NCBI RefSeq assembly: GCF_014892575.1
Contig: NZ_JADBGI010000002.1
Span: forward strand, 306,381 to 370,380
Direction of reading: 5' to 3'
Source: Nocardiopsis coralli
Lineage (GTDB): Bacteria; Actinomycetota; Actinomycetes; Streptosporangiales; Streptosporangiaceae
Length of the DNA: 64,000 nt
The position numbers and the translations under genes are program-made. Below are positions 1-8,519 of this stretch, piece by piece. The first letter of the stretch is position 1, and each line of letters opens with the position of its first letter. The notes beneath the pieces are model-generated. The model was given only the letters and a program-made list of their open reading frames with translations, did no database searches and had not been told where the DNA came from.

Positions 1-427
1 GTCGCCAGGAGGCCACGTAGACCACGAGCCCGCCCAGGCCGATGAGCGCGGCCAGGAGCGCGCCCCCGCCGATGTCGAAGCCGGGCCGGCGCAGGTCGAA
101 CCCGATGGTGCGGGCCGACTCGGAGCTCCGGTGCAGCAGGTACACCACGAGCGCGACCGGCGCGAGCGCGAAGACGACCGCGTGCAGCTGCAGGGAAAGG
201 TCGAGCCAGGGGCGGTCCTCGGCGCGGCTGTTGATGAGGCTGGTGCTCTGCGCGGAGAGGGACTCGGGCGCGGTGAGCACGCCCAGGAACGTGATGGTCG
301 CCGAGACGGCCGCCGCGCCCAGGGACAGCGCCAGGACGCAGAGGATCTCCCAGCGGATCAGGCGCGGGGTGATCGCGGACGGGACGGGTGTGCGGTGGCC
401 CGGTGCGGCTTCGGTCTTGTCGCTCAC
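1..427 (-). CDS. Membrane protein, N-terminal part (possible CPBP-family protease)
   Basis: This gene runs off the left edge, so only its first ~142 residues are visible. A GTG at 425-427 opens a frame beginning MSDKTEAAPG. It has a short hydrophilic cytoplasmic start followed by three hydrophobic segments at about residues 27-50, 78-98 and 120-141. The layout, and the stretch reading SARTIGFDLRRPGFD between the second and third segments, resemble the N-terminus of actinobacterial CPBP (CAAX protease/bacteriocin-processing) membrane proteins. The catalytic EExxxR and HxxxB motifs of that family would lie outside the window, so the assignment is an inference. Codon use is normal for the window. 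Confidence 0.55.
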   Translation of the reverse strand, partial: MSDKTEAAPGHRTPVPSAITPRLIRWEILCVLALSLGAAAVSATITFLGVLTAPESLSAQSTSLINSRAEDRPWLDLSLQLHAVVFALAPVALVVYLLHRSSESARTIGFDLRRPGFDIGGGALLAALIGLGGLVVYVASWR

Positions 428-525
428 GCGTCGAATCTACGTGCACACGGCGACGGCGGCCGCCGGGAGGGACGGGACGGGTCCCTCTCCTGCGGCCGCC
501 GCGGTGGTCACACGGAACGGGCGGG

Positions 526-753
526 TCAGTCCTCGCCCTCCGGGTCGTCGGGCGCGTCGTCGAGACCGTCCTCGGGGGCCTCTTCCAGGCCGTCCTCAGG
601 GGCCTCGACGCCGGGGTCCTCCACGCCCGGGTCGTCGGTGGCGGTGTCCTCGCAGGCGGCGACGCCGAAGACGGCCACGGCCGCGATGGCGCTGCCGGCG
701 AGGGTACGGCGGAGGGTGGTCAGGGTCTCCTTGCTGATGTCCTCGAGCTTCAC
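526..753 (-). CDS. Small acidic lipoprotein with short repeats
   Basis: A 75-residue protein. A long polar start (MKLEDISKETLTTLRRT) leads into a hydrophobic stretch at residues 18-33 and a lipobox-like GVAAC with Cys34, so it is probably a membrane-anchored lipoprotein. After the cysteine it is almost wholly Asp/Glu/Pro/Gly, with short repeats such as DPGVEDPGVE and EAPEDGL/EEAPEDGLDD. The underlying DNA is also repetitive, so the tail may have grown by slippage. It lies upstream of, and on the same strand as, the partial membrane protein (98 bp gap). No enzymatic domain is recognisable and the function is unknown. The start could be a little further downstream. Confidence 0.55.
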   Translation of the reverse strand: MKLEDISKETLTTLRRTLAGSAIAAVAVFGVAACEDTATDDPGVEDPGVEAPEDGLEEAPEDGLDDAPDDPEGED

Positions 754-1011
754 GATGACTCCATCAGATAGGGGATGTGTGTGCCGTGGGTCGACCCGGG
801 GTGAACCCGTGGGGCCGTCTCGCGGTACTCGGCCCGGACATGACTCGAACCGGGCGTTATTGATCTGTGACCCATCTACGGTCAGCCTATGGGCGTCGTC
901 GTCCGGTGACCAGGGGTGAGCACGCCCTCTTCTGGCCGCATCCGGCCAGCGGACCCGCGTTTACCGGCGGCAGCTCGAGGACCACCGGCTTCGCGCACAC
1001 CACCCCGAAAG
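754..1011. other. Intergenic region between lipoprotein gene and aceA terminator
   Basis: Together with the aceA terminator (1012-1069) and the following 81 bases, this forms a gene-free stretch of about 400 bp. The part next to the lipoprotein gene should carry that gene's promoter on the minus strand; a relatively AT-rich patch lies near 855-885. I see no convincing reading frame or RNA gene here. Confidence 0.4.
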
Positions 1012-1069
1012 GCATACAAAAAGCCGTCGACCATGCGCGTGTGACACGGAGCGCGCATGGTCGACGGCT
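1012..1069 (-). terminator. Rho-independent terminator of aceA
   Basis: A perfect 18-bp inverted repeat (arms 1022-1039 and 1052-1069; AGCCGTCGACCATGCGCG on the plus strand) has a 12-nt loop. Read on the minus strand, the stem is followed directly by TTTTTGTATG. It lies 82 bp beyond the aceA stop codon and is the only gene-terminal hairpin in the window, besides those of the small RNA and the metQ-like gene, with a clear U tract. Confidence 0.9.
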
Positions 1070-1150
1070 AGGGGGTGGCGGTCGCCCCCGCCCCGCCCCA
1101 GCCACGAAAGCGGGGAGGGAGCGACCGCCGAGGGAAGGGAAGAGCCAGAG

Positions 1151-2449
1151 TCAGTGAGCCGCTGAGAACTGGTCTTCCTCGGTGGAACCGGTGAGGGCGG
1201 TGGTGCTGGCCTCGGGCGAGATGGTGGTGCTGATCTCGTCGAAGTAGCCGGTACCGACCTCGCGCTGGTGGCGGGTGGCGGTGTAGCCATCGGCCTCGGC
1301 CGCGAACTCCTTCTCCTGGAGGTCGACGTAGGCGGTCATGCCGGTCTCGGCGTAACCCTTGGCGAGCTCGAACATCGAGTAGTTCAGGGAGTGGAAGCCG
1401 GCCAGGGTGATGAACTGGAACTTGTAGCCCATGGCGGCCAGCTCGCGCTGGAACTTGGCGATGGTGGAGTCGTCCAGGTGACGCTTCCAGTTGAAGGACG
1501 GCGAGCAGTTGTAGGCGAGCATCTGGTCGGGGTACTCGGCCTTGATGCGCTCGGCGAAGTCGCGGGCGACCTCGAGGTCCGGCGTGCCGGTCTCCATCCA
1601 CAGCAGGTCGGAGTGCGGCGCGTAGGCCAGACCGCGGGCGACGCAGGCGTCGACACCGTTGCGGAAGCGGTAGAAGCCCTCCGCCGTGCGCTCGCCGCTG
1701 ATGTAGGGCTGGTCGCGCTCGTCGATGTCGCTGGTGATCAGCGTCGCGGCCTGGGCGTCGGTCCGCGCGATGACCAGCGAGGGCACGTCGGCGACGTCCG
1801 CTGCGAGGCGGGCCGCGCTGAGCGTCTTGACGTGCTGGCCGGTCGGGATGAGGACCTTGCCGCCCAGGTGGCCGCACTTCTTCTCGGAGGCCAGCTGGTC
1901 CTCCCAGTGCACACCGGCGGCGCCGGACGCGATCATGCCCTTCATCAGCTCGTAGGCGTTGAGGGTGCCGCCGAAGCCGGCCTCGGCGTCGGCGACGATC
2001 GGGGCGAGCCACTCGGGGGCGTTGTCGTCACCCTCGGACCAGGTGATCTGGTCGGCGCGCAGGAGCGCGTTGTTGATGCGGCGGACCACGGAGGGGACCG
2101 AGTTGGCCGGGTAGAGGCTCTGGTCCGGGTAGGTGTGGCCGGACAGGTTGGCGTCGGCCGCGACCTGCCACCCCGAGAGGTAGATGGCCTTCAGCCCGGC
2201 GCGGACCTGCTGGACCGCCTGGTTGCCCGTGAGGGCGCCGAGGCTGTGGACGTAGTCCTCGTTGTTCAGGAGGTCCCAGAGCCGCTCGGCACCGCGACGG
2301 GCCAGAGTGTGCTCCTCGTTGACCGAACCGCGCAGCTTGATCACGTCGTCGGCGGAGTAGTTCCGCTCGATCCCGGCCCAGCGGGAGTTGGTCTCCCACT
2401 CGCGCTGGAGCGCGGCGCTGGCTTCCTGACGGCGAGCGCTGGTGCTCAT
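1151..2449 (-). CDS. aceA: Isocitrate lyase (glyoxylate cycle)
   Basis: Cleaves isocitrate to glyoxylate and succinate, allowing growth on acetate and fatty acids. The 432-residue protein has the family length. It carries the signature loop KKCGH at residues 190-194 with catalytic Cys192, the substrate-binding stretch [10 protein letters not shown] near the N-terminal third, and the conserved NCSPSFNW segment. The frame stays open 47 codons further upstream, but homologues begin near [10 protein letters not shown], so the ATG at 2449 was chosen. The divergent neighbour is a RamB-type regulator known to control this gene in corynebacteria, so acetate-responsive control through the 186-bp shared region is likely. 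A strong terminator follows at 1012-1069. Confidence 0.97.
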   Translation of the reverse strand: MSTSARRQEASAALQREWETNSRWAGIERNYSADDVIKLRGSVNEEHTLARRGAERLWDLLNNEDYVHSLGALTGNQAVQQVRAGLKAIYLSGWQVAADANLSGHTYPDQSLYPANSVPSVVRRINNALLRADQITWSEGDDNAPEWLAPIVADAEAGFGGTLNAYELMKGMIASGAAGVHWEDQLASEKKCGHLGGKVLIPTGQHVKTLSAARLAADVADVPSLVIARTDAQAATLITSDIDERDQPYISGERTAEGFYRFRNGVDACVARGLAYAPHSDLLWMETGTPDLEVARDFAERIKAEYPDQMLAYNCSPSFNWKRHLDDSTIAKFQRELAAMGYKFQFITLAGFHSLNYSMFELAKGYAETGMTAYVDLQEKEFAAEADGYTATRHQREVGTGYFDEISTTISPEASTTALTGSTEEDQFSAAH

Positions 2450-2635
2450 CTTCGTTCCCGCCTTACGTGTAGTCCCCAAGGTGTTCGTACCGGTCGAGAG
2501 AGTCCTGTTCCGGGGCTGAGGGGTGAGCCCCGGCCCGTAAGTTCCCCGCCGGTAACTATGATTCTTGGGGAAGATCCAAGAGTTTTCCACTCAAAATCGG
2601 GTGAAGATCCTTGATTCTTTCCGTACCATGAACGC
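2450..2635. promoter_or_regulatory. Divergent aceA/ramB control region
   Basis: This spacer should hold both promoters. On the ramB side two different 8-mers each occur twice: TGATTCTT at 2559-2566 and 2612-2619, and GAAGATCC at 2570-2577 and 2603-2610, in opposite relative order. They flank an AT-rich stretch at 2581-2600. On the aceA side an 8-bp hairpin (2510-2517/2526-2533) would lie in its 5' leader. The repeated elements are candidate operators for RamB. The classic corynebacterial RamB site is not obvious, so this is inference from position and repetition. Confidence 0.5.
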
Positions 2636-4108
2636 ATGACGTACTTTGGGAACGAAGAAATACCGTCTTTGACGGGTGACCTAGATCTCGTCACCTTCGG
2701 GCAGCGGCTGCGCCACCTGCGCCGCGCACGCGGGATGACCCTCTCCGACCTGGGCGAACGCGTGGGTCGGGCCCCCTCCCAGCTGTCCCTGCTGGAGAAC
2801 GGCAAGCGTGAACCGAAGCTCTCCCTGCTCACCTCGCTCGCCACTGCGCTCGGTGTCTCCGTCGAGGAACTCCTGTCCAAGCAGCCCCCGAGCCGGCGCG
2901 CGCAGCTGGAGATCTCGGTCGAGGAGGCCCAGCGCGATCCCCTCTACCAAGGGCTGGACCTGCCGCACCTGAAGGTCGGCAAGCGGGTCCCCAACGACGT
3001 GCTCGAGCACATCGTGGGCCTGTACGACGAGCTCAGGCGCCGCAGCGCCAAGCCGACCGCCTCCCCCGAGGAGGCCCGACGGGCCAACGCGGAGCTGCGG
3101 TGGCAGATGCGCGAGCGCGGCAACTACTTCGAGCACATCGAGCGGGCCGCCGCCGAGACCCTCAACGCGGTCAACTACACCGCGGGCCCCCTCTCCCAGG
3201 GGCAGATCCTGGCGATCGCCACCCACCACGGCTTCACCCTCAAGTACGTGCAGGACCTGCCGCGCTCGGTGCGTTCGCTGACCGACCACGTCAACCGGCG
3301 CATCTACCTCAAGCGCGAGACGACGCTGGGCATGCACAGCCCCCGCACGATCCTGTTGCAGACCCTCGGGCACGTGATCCTGGGACACCGCAAGCCCGAC
3401 GACTTCGGCGACTTCCTGCGCCAGCGGGTGGAGGCCAACTACTTCGCCGCCGCCGTGCTCATCCCCGAGTCCACGGCCGTGAAGTACCTGCAGGAGGCCA
3501 AGGCGGCCCGGGACCTGTCCGTGGAGGACCTGCGCGACGTCTACTCGGTCTCCTACGAGATGGCCGCGCACCGGTTCACCAACCTGGCCCACCGCCACCT
3601 GGATCTGGTCTGCCACTTCATCCGCAACGACGAGACCGGCATCATCTACAAGGCCTACGAGAACGACGGGCTGGTCTTCCCCACCGACGAGACCGGCGCG
3701 ATCGAGGGCCAGCGCATGTGCCGGCAGTGGTCCGGGCGCCAGGTCTTCGCCTCCCCCGACCGGTACTCGATCTACTACCAGTACACGGACAAGCCCAACG
3801 GCACCCACTGGTGCGTGGCCCACGTCGACCCCAGCCGCGAGCGCAACTTCGCGATCACGCTGGGGGTGCCGTACAAGGAGTCGCGGTGGTTCCGGGGTCG
3901 CGAGACCACCAACCGCACCCAGTCCAACTGCCCGGGCGGCGAGTGCTGCGTGCACCCGCCCGCCGAACTGGCGGCGCGCTGGGAGGGCAACGTGTGGCCG
4001 TCCGCCCGGGCCCACTCGCACGTGCTCTCGGCGCTGCCCTCGGGGACCTTCCCGGGCGTGGACGAACACGACGTGTACACGTTCCTGGAGCGCCACAACC
4101 GGGAGTGA
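2636..4108 (+). CDS. ramB: RamB-type regulator of acetate metabolism
   Basis: A 490-residue transcription factor. Residues ~20-75 form an XRE/HTH_3 DNA-binding domain (FGQRLRHLRRARGMTLSDLG). Residues ~190-320 form an IrrE/ImmA-like domain with the degenerate metal-type motif TLGHVILGH. The C-terminal ~160 residues match the short-chain fatty-acyl regulator domain (DUF2083) and carry a cysteine-rich patch, NCPGGECCVHPP. This order is that of RamB/PrpC-regulator proteins. It is divergent from aceA, its expected target. The ATG at 2636 has no good ribosome-binding site and may be leaderless; in-frame alternatives within the next 15 codons are possible. Confidence 0.92.
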   Translation: MTYFGNEEIPSLTGDLDLVTFGQRLRHLRRARGMTLSDLGERVGRAPSQLSLLENGKREPKLSLLTSLATALGVSVEELLSKQPPSRRAQLEISVEEAQRDPLYQGLDLPHLKVGKRVPNDVLEHIVGLYDELRRRSAKPTASPEEARRANAELRWQMRERGNYFEHIERAAAETLNAVNYTAGPLSQGQILAIATHHGFTLKYVQDLPRSVRSLTDHVNRRIYLKRETTLGMHSPRTILLQTLGHVILGHRKPDDFGDFLRQRVEANYFAAAVLIPESTAVKYLQEAKAARDLSVEDLRDVYSVSYEMAAHRFTNLAHRHLDLVCHFIRNDETGIIYKAYENDGLVFPTDETGAIEGQRMCRQWSGRQVFASPDRYSIYYQYTDKPNGTHWCVAHVDPSRERNFAITLGVPYKESRWFRGRETTNRTQSNCPGGECCVHPPAELAARWEGNVWPSARAHSHVLSALPSGTFPGVDEHDVYTFLERHNRE

Positions 4109-4142
4109 GTACGCCCGCCCACGCGGGGACAGTGGTCGAGGG

Positions 4143-4165
4143 GCCGGGGCGCGCTGCGCCCCGGC
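4143..4165 (+). terminator. GC-rich hairpin after ramB
   Basis: A perfect 10-bp stem (GCCGGGGCGC, loop GCT, GCGCCCCGGC) followed by TCTCGTGTGT lies 34 bp past the ramB stop and before the convergent gene. It lacks a real U tract, as is common in actinomycete terminators. Confidence 0.6.
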
Positions 4166-4197
4166 TCTCGTGTGTCACGGGGCCGGGTGCCCGGCCG

Positions 4198-4737
4198 TCA
4201 GCTTTCGCCGGGGATCATCACCAGCGGGAGCGCGGAACTGTGTTTCCAGCGCCCCCGCGTGCGGCACAGGCGCAGCCCCGCAACACCTTCACCCGGGCGC
4301 CCGCGCACGCGCAGGGAGCGCCACAGCCAGGTCCAGCGCAGGAACTGTCCTGTGTGCACGTCGATGCGTTCGCCGTGGTGCAGGCAGGGGCGGAAGGTCA
4401 CCCAGGTGATCTCCACCCACAGGTCCTCGGGGTCCGGGTCGGCCAGCGGCACGGTGAGGTGGAGCGGCGCGGAGTCGGGTGAGACCCGGTTGCGGCGGGC
4501 GCGCGGCTGCTTGTTCTGGACCGACGCGCCGTGGAGTGTGCACACGACGCTGTAGACGGTGTAGCGGCCCTCGGGCAGGACGTAGACGTCGCAGTACCCC
4601 TCGCTGCCGGGTTCGGGCCGCACCAGGTGGCGGCGTACACGCCAGGCGTGCCGGGGCGCCTTGAGCCACTCCAGCCGCCAGAGCACGATGCCCGCCGTCG
4701 CCGCGACGAGGGAGAAGACCAGGGTCAGTCCTTCCAT
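4198..4737 (-). CDS. Membrane-anchored hypothetical protein
   Basis: A 179-residue protein starting MEGLTLVFSL. One hydrophobic segment (residues 4-20) is followed by a basic stretch and a soluble domain rich in Trp, Arg and hydrophobic residues (CDVYVLPEGRYTVYSVVCTL, then LWVEITWVTFRPCLHHGE). The soluble domain looks like a beta-rich cytoplasmic or surface domain and I recognise no family. An in-frame ATG 45 bp upstream exists but would put 15 polar residues before the membrane segment, so the inner ATG at 4737 is preferred. It is convergent with ramB. The function is unknown. Confidence 0.6.
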   Translation of the reverse strand: MEGLTLVFSLVAATAGIVLWRLEWLKAPRHAWRVRRHLVRPEPGSEGYCDVYVLPEGRYTVYSVVCTLHGASVQNKQPRARRNRVSPDSAPLHLTVPLADPDPEDLWVEITWVTFRPCLHHGERIDVHTGQFLRWTWLWRSLRVRGRPGEGVAGLRLCRTRGRWKHSSALPLVMIPGES

Positions 4738-4800
4738 CCGGCCCACACTAGGCCGCCCCGCCTCGGTGACCTGGACGGACACACGGGCGGCGGGCCCGTC

Positions 4801-5961
4801 TCAGGCGCGCAGGTCCTTGAGGGCCTTGGGGCCCAGGTCGGCCAACGAGGGATAACCGTCGACCGCCATGAGCAGGTCGGCCTCGGCGAGCATAGACCGC
4901 AGGACGTGCACGACCCCGTCGGCGCCGCCCAGGGCCAGCCCGTAGACGTAGGGGCGGCCCACGGCGACGGCGGTCGCCCCCAGCGCCAGGGCCTTGACCG
5001 CGTCCGACCCCGAGCGGACACCGGAGTCGAAGACGATCGGCAGGTCGGTGGCGGCGGCCACGTCGGGCAGGCACTCCAGCGCCGGGATGCCTCCGTTGGC
5101 CTGGCGTCCGCCGTGGTTGGACACGTAGATCGCGTCCACGCCGCCGTCGGCCGCACGGCGGGCGTCGTCCGGGTGGCAGACACCCTTGACGATCAGCGGG
5201 AGGTCGGTCAGCGACCGCAGCCACGGGAGGTCGTCCCAGGTGAGCGGGTTGCCGAAGATCCCGGCCCAGTGCGCCACCACGGCGTCGGGCGCGGCGTCCT
5301 CGCCCACGCGTTCCAGGAAGACAGGGTCGGAGGTGTAGTTGGCCAGGCAGTGGCCGCGCAGCTGGGGGAAGTTCGCGGTGGCCAGGTCGCGCGGGCGCCA
5401 CCCGGTGACCCAGGTGTCCAGGGTGACGACGATGCCCGCGTACCCCGCTGCCTCGGCCCGCTGCACCAGGCTCGCCGCCAGCTCGCGGTCGGTGGGTGTG
5501 TAGAGCTGGAAGAAGCCGGGGGTGCCACCGAAGCGTGCGGCGACGTCCTCCATGGGGTCCTGGGACAGGGTGGAGGCGATCATCGGCACGCCGGTGCGGC
5601 CCGCCGCCTCGGCCGTGGCCAGGTCTCCGTGCCGGTCCTGGGAGCACAGGCCGACCACGCCGACCGGGGCCATCATGAGCGGTGAGGGCAGGTGGATCCC
5701 GCACAGGTCGACGGAGGTGTCGCGTTCGGAGGCCCCGACGAACATGCGGGGGTAGATGCCCCAGCGCCGGAAGGCGGCGGCGTTGGAGTCCTGGGTGTGT
5801 TCGTCGCCGGCGCCTCCCGCGACGTAGGACCACACCCACGGCGGGAGGGTCTCGGCGGCCCGGCGTTCCAGCTCGGCGAAGGTCATGGGGTGGGAGGGAA
5901 CGACCCCGGTGAGGCCGTTCAGGTAGATCTCGAGCTGGTAGTCGCCGTAGCGCGACGCCAT
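4801..5961 (-). CDS. FMN-dependent 2-hydroxyacid oxidase (lactate 2-monooxygenase-like)
   Basis: A 386-residue member of the glycolate oxidase/L-lactate dehydrogenase TIM-barrel family, which oxidises 2-hydroxy acids with FMN. Visible motifs are the FMN-binding APVGVVGLCSQDRHGDLATA region, FFQLYTPTDRE, the substrate- and FMN-binding LIVKGVCHPDDA, and the catalytic SNHGGRQANGG segment whose His and Arg act on the substrate. An extended N-terminus beginning RYGDYQLEIYLNGLTGV is typical of mycobacterial-type lactate 2-monooxygenase, which releases acetate and CO2. The exact substrate is an inference. The gene is divergent from the acyl-CoA dehydrogenase. Confidence 0.88.
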   Translation of the reverse strand: MASRYGDYQLEIYLNGLTGVVPSHPMTFAELERRAAETLPPWVWSYVAGGAGDEHTQDSNAAAFRRWGIYPRMFVGASERDTSVDLCGIHLPSPLMMAPVGVVGLCSQDRHGDLATAEAAGRTGVPMIASTLSQDPMEDVAARFGGTPGFFQLYTPTDRELAASLVQRAEAAGYAGIVVTLDTWVTGWRPRDLATANFPQLRGHCLANYTSDPVFLERVGEDAAPDAVVAHWAGIFGNPLTWDDLPWLRSLTDLPLIVKGVCHPDDARRAADGGVDAIYVSNHGGRQANGGIPALECLPDVAAATDLPIVFDSGVRSGSDAVKALALGATAVAVGRPYVYGLALGGADGVVHVLRSMLAEADLLMAVDGYPSLADLGPKALKDLRA

Positions 5962-6126
5962 GGACGCCTCCGGAAATGGGGGTGGGTGCCAATGTGACGC
6001 GCATCATCCGAGGCGGCGCACCGGCATGTCAAGGCCTCCCCTCGGCTCCGCTCCCGCCCCACTGCGCGTCCGTGCGCAGGAGGGATCGCACCCCGGCCCG
6101 CCGGACGCCCCTGGTGAACGGGGTGA

Positions 6127-6164
6127 TTGTGCCTGCACAAGGCCAACTGTTACCGTTGGTAACA
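6127..6164. promoter_or_regulatory. Two adjacent palindromes upstream of acyl-CoA dehydrogenase
   Basis: Two perfect inverted repeats lie side by side: TTGTGC-CT-GCACAA at 6127-6140 and TGTTACC-GTT-GGTAACA at 6148-6164, 50 bp before the acyl-CoA dehydrogenase start. Both have the size and symmetry of TetR- or GntR-type operators. Fatty-acid genes in actinobacteria are commonly under TetR repressors, but no regulator gene is adjacent. The position would also suit control of the divergent hydroxyacid oxidase. Confidence 0.65.
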
Positions 6165-6213
6165 CGCACTTGGCCACCCCTCCCCCGAGGGCCCGACGAA
6201 GGATGTAGAGCGC

Positions 6214-7443
6214 ATGAGTGAGGGCAACGCCCCCGGCTTCAGCCTGGAACTGAACGAGGACGTCAGGGACGTCCGGGACTGGGCGCACGGGTTCGCCAAA
6301 GACGTCATCCGCCCCGCCGCCGCCGAGTGGGACGAGCGGGAGGAGACCCCCTGGCCGGTGATCCAGGAGGCCGCCAAGATCGGCCTGTACTCCCTGGACT
6401 TCTTCGCCAACCAGTGGCTGGAGCCCAGCGGCCTGGGCATCCCGGTCGCCTTCGAGGAGCTGTACTGGGGTGACCCCGGCATCGCCCTGGCCATCACCGG
6501 CAGCGGCCTGGCGGCGGTCTCAGTGGCCGCCAACGGCACCCAGGAACAGCTCATGGAGTGGACGCCGCAGATGTTCGGCACCGCGGACGACGTCAAGCTC
6601 GCCGCGTTCTGCTCCTCCGAGCCCAACGCCGGGAGCGACGTCTCGGCCATCAAGACCCGCGCGGTCTACGACCAGGCCAAGGACGAGTGGGTGCTCAACG
6701 GCGTCAAGACGTGGGCCACCAACGGCGGGATCGCCGACATCCACGTCGTCGTCGCCTCCGTCGAACCCGAGTTCGGCTCCCGCGGCCAGGCCACCTTCGT
6801 GATCCCGCCGAACACCCCCGGCCTGAGCCAGGGCCAGAAGTTCGCCAAGCACGGGATCCGCGCCTCCCACACCGCCGAGGTGATCCTCGACGACGTGCGG
6901 ATCCCCGGTTCCTGCCTGCTGGGCGGCAAGGAGAAGCTCGACGAGCGCCTCGCCCGCGCGCGCGAGGGCCGCCGGTCCAAGGGCCAGGCCGCGATGAAGA
7001 CCTTCGAGGCCTCCCGCCCGACCGTCGGCGCCATGGCCATCGGCTGCGCCCGCGCCGCCTACGAGTACGCGCTCGAGTACTCCACCCAGCGCGAGCAGTT
7101 CGGCAAGCCGATCGGCGACAACCAGGGTGTGGCCTTCCAGCTCGCCGACATGGCCACCCGCATCGACGCCGCCCGCCTGCTCGTGTGGCGCGCCGCCTGG
7201 ATGGCCCGCAACGACAAGGACTTCGACAACGCGCAGGGCTCCATGAGCAAGCTCTACGCGAGTGAGACCGCCACGTTCGTGACCCAGAACGCCGTGCGCA
7301 TCCTCGGCGGGAACGGTTACACGCGTGAGTACCCGGTCGAGCGCTGGCACCGCGACGCCACGATCTTCACGATCTTCGAGGGCGCGAGCGAGATCCAGAA
7401 GCTCATCATCGGCCGCCAGATCACCGGCCTGCCCGTGCGGTGA
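6214..7443 (+). CDS. Acyl-CoA dehydrogenase
   Basis: A 409-residue flavoprotein catalysing alpha,beta-dehydrogenation of acyl-CoA. It has the three-domain ACAD layout: an N-terminal helical domain, a middle beta domain with the flavin signature AAFCSSEPNAGSDVSAI and VLNGVKTWATNGGIADI, and a C-terminal helical domain containing QREQFGKPIGDNQGVAFQLA and ILGGNGYTREYPVERWHRDA. The last segment includes the FAD-binding GG and the region around the usual catalytic Glu (IFEGASEIQ). The start MSEGNAPGFS lacks a strong SD but fits homologue lengths. A hairpin terminates it. The chain-length preference cannot be read from sequence. Confidence 0.93.
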   Translation: MSEGNAPGFSLELNEDVRDVRDWAHGFAKDVIRPAAAEWDEREETPWPVIQEAAKIGLYSLDFFANQWLEPSGLGIPVAFEELYWGDPGIALAITGSGLAAVSVAANGTQEQLMEWTPQMFGTADDVKLAAFCSSEPNAGSDVSAIKTRAVYDQAKDEWVLNGVKTWATNGGIADIHVVVASVEPEFGSRGQATFVIPPNTPGLSQGQKFAKHGIRASHTAEVILDDVRIPGSCLLGGKEKLDERLARAREGRRSKGQAAMKTFEASRPTVGAMAIGCARAAYEYALEYSTQREQFGKPIGDNQGVAFQLADMATRIDAARLLVWRAAWMARNDKDFDNAQGSMSKLYASETATFVTQNAVRILGGNGYTREYPVERWHRDATIFTIFEGASEIQKLIIGRQITGLPVR

Positions 7444-7452
7444 CGCCTTCGA

Positions 7453-7497
7453 GGGCCGGGGAGGACGGTGACCGAGGTCGCCGGTCCTCCCCGGCCC
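7453..7497. terminator. Bidirectional hairpin between convergent genes
   Basis: A perfect 14-bp inverted repeat (GGGCCGGGGAGGAC at 7453-7466, GTCCTCCCCGGCCC at 7484-7497) lies between the stops of the acyl-CoA dehydrogenase and the convergent acetyltransferase. There is no U tract; it probably stops transcription from both sides. Confidence 0.6.
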
Positions 7498-7498
7498 C

Positions 7499-8026
7499 TC
7501 ACACGTCGGTCCGGCGGAGCTCGAACACCCGCACCGGACGGCCGCAGCCGGGGTCGACGGTCTCGCGGAACAGGCACATCCCCAGTTTCGCGATGATGCG
7601 TTCGGAGGCTCCGTTGCCCGGCTGGACGATGCTGACGATCCGGTCCAGCCCGCACTCCTCGAAGCCGTACCGCACCGCGGCCGCGGCGGCCTCCGAGGCC
7701 AGGCCCTGCCCCCAGTGGGAACGCCCGAGCCGCCAGCCGACCTCGACCGCGGGCAGCAGCTCCGGCATGAAGTGGGGAACCGCAAGGCCGGTGAAGCCGG
7801 CCAGTTGGCCGGTGGAGCGGATCTCCACGGCGAACAGGCCGAAGCCCTGCGTGTCCCACTGCTGTTCCATCGCCTCGACCCCGCGGCGGGTCTGCTGTTC
7901 GTCGCGCACGCTGCCGTCACCGATCCACCGCATGACCTCCGGGTCTGCGTTGACGGCCGCCAGGGGACCGACGTCGTCCGGGCGCCAACGGCGCAGGAGC
8001 AAGCGGGGTGTCTCGAGCGTGGCCAT
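7499..8026 (-). CDS. GNAT family N-acetyltransferase (RimJ/RimL-like)
   Basis: A 175-residue acetyltransferase of the RimJ/RimL subgroup. It opens with the usual MATLETPRLLLRRWRPDD and has the acetyl-CoA site VGWRLGRSHWGQGLASEA, followed by SIVQPGNGASERIIAKLGM, the conserved NxxSxrv-like segment. The protein ends FELRRTDV. The ATG at 8026 matches the family; an in-frame ATG eight codons upstream is possible. The acceptor is unknown: members acetylate ribosomal proteins, antibiotics or small amines. It is convergent with the acyl-CoA dehydrogenase and followed upstream by an unrelated small membrane protein gene. Confidence 0.88.
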   Translation of the reverse strand: MATLETPRLLLRRWRPDDVGPLAAVNADPEVMRWIGDGSVRDEQQTRRGVEAMEQQWDTQGFGLFAVEIRSTGQLAGFTGLAVPHFMPELLPAVEVGWRLGRSHWGQGLASEAAAAAVRYGFEECGLDRIVSIVQPGNGASERIIAKLGMCLFRETVDPGCGRPVRVFELRRTDV

Positions 8027-8070
8027 CCGGGCATTCTGGCCCAAGAACATGCTCGGAACCAGCCCCGCAC

Positions 8071-8406
8071 TCACCCGCGCAGCCGGCACAGGCTCAGCGT
8101 CGCCACGGTCGCGCCCCACAGCAGCAGGAGCACAGGGACGGCCAGGCGCGCCGCCGAAGGCGCATCGGTGACCGTGTGGCTCTGCCCGCCGGCGGTGACC
8201 TCCCAGGTGCAGACCTGCCCCGGAGGCAGCCACGACCACGAGCTCTCGCCGAAGAACGAGGTGCCGTCGAACGCGCACTGCGTCGGCCCGCTCGAGTACC
8301 GCCCCAGGCCGATCAGGAGGATCCACCCGCAGCAGGAGAGCAGCCACAGGGTGGCCCATCCGAGGACGGCCGCACGTGCGGGGGTGTGGGCCTGCAGGGT
8401 TCTCAC
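8071..8406 (-). CDS. Small two-helix membrane protein
   Basis: A 111-residue hypothetical protein starting at GTG 8406. It has hydrophobic helices at about residues 13-35 and 88-106. The intervening ~50 residues hold three cysteines or tryptophan-rich turns (QCAFDGTSFFGESSWSWLPP and QVCTWEVTAGG), suggesting a small extracytoplasmic disulfide-bonded domain. A GGAAGGGGGAG ribosome-binding stretch lies directly before the GTG. No family is recognised. It is divergent from the YjbR-type gene at 8520. Confidence 0.55.
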   Translation of the reverse strand: MRTLQAHTPARAAVLGWATLWLLSCCGWILLIGLGRYSSGPTQCAFDGTSFFGESSWSWLPPGQVCTWEVTAGGQSHTVTDAPSAARLAVPVLLLLWGATVATLSLCRLRG

Positions 8407-8519
8407 CTCCCCCTTCCTCCACTCTCCTGTGTGTTCGACACCTGCGGTCGGCAGGCGGGCATCATGGCACGGAAGCCTCCGGCGTGCGGCCGGAGCAGAC
8501 CACAGGGAAAGGGCACACC

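Noticed and set aside
1268..2614. Long open frame (448 codons) opposite aceA, and similar long antisense frames throughout
   Set aside because: These are products of high GC at third positions of the true genes on the other strand. Their translations are Gly/Val/Asp- or Arg/Pro-rich without domains, and the opposing genes are firmly identified.
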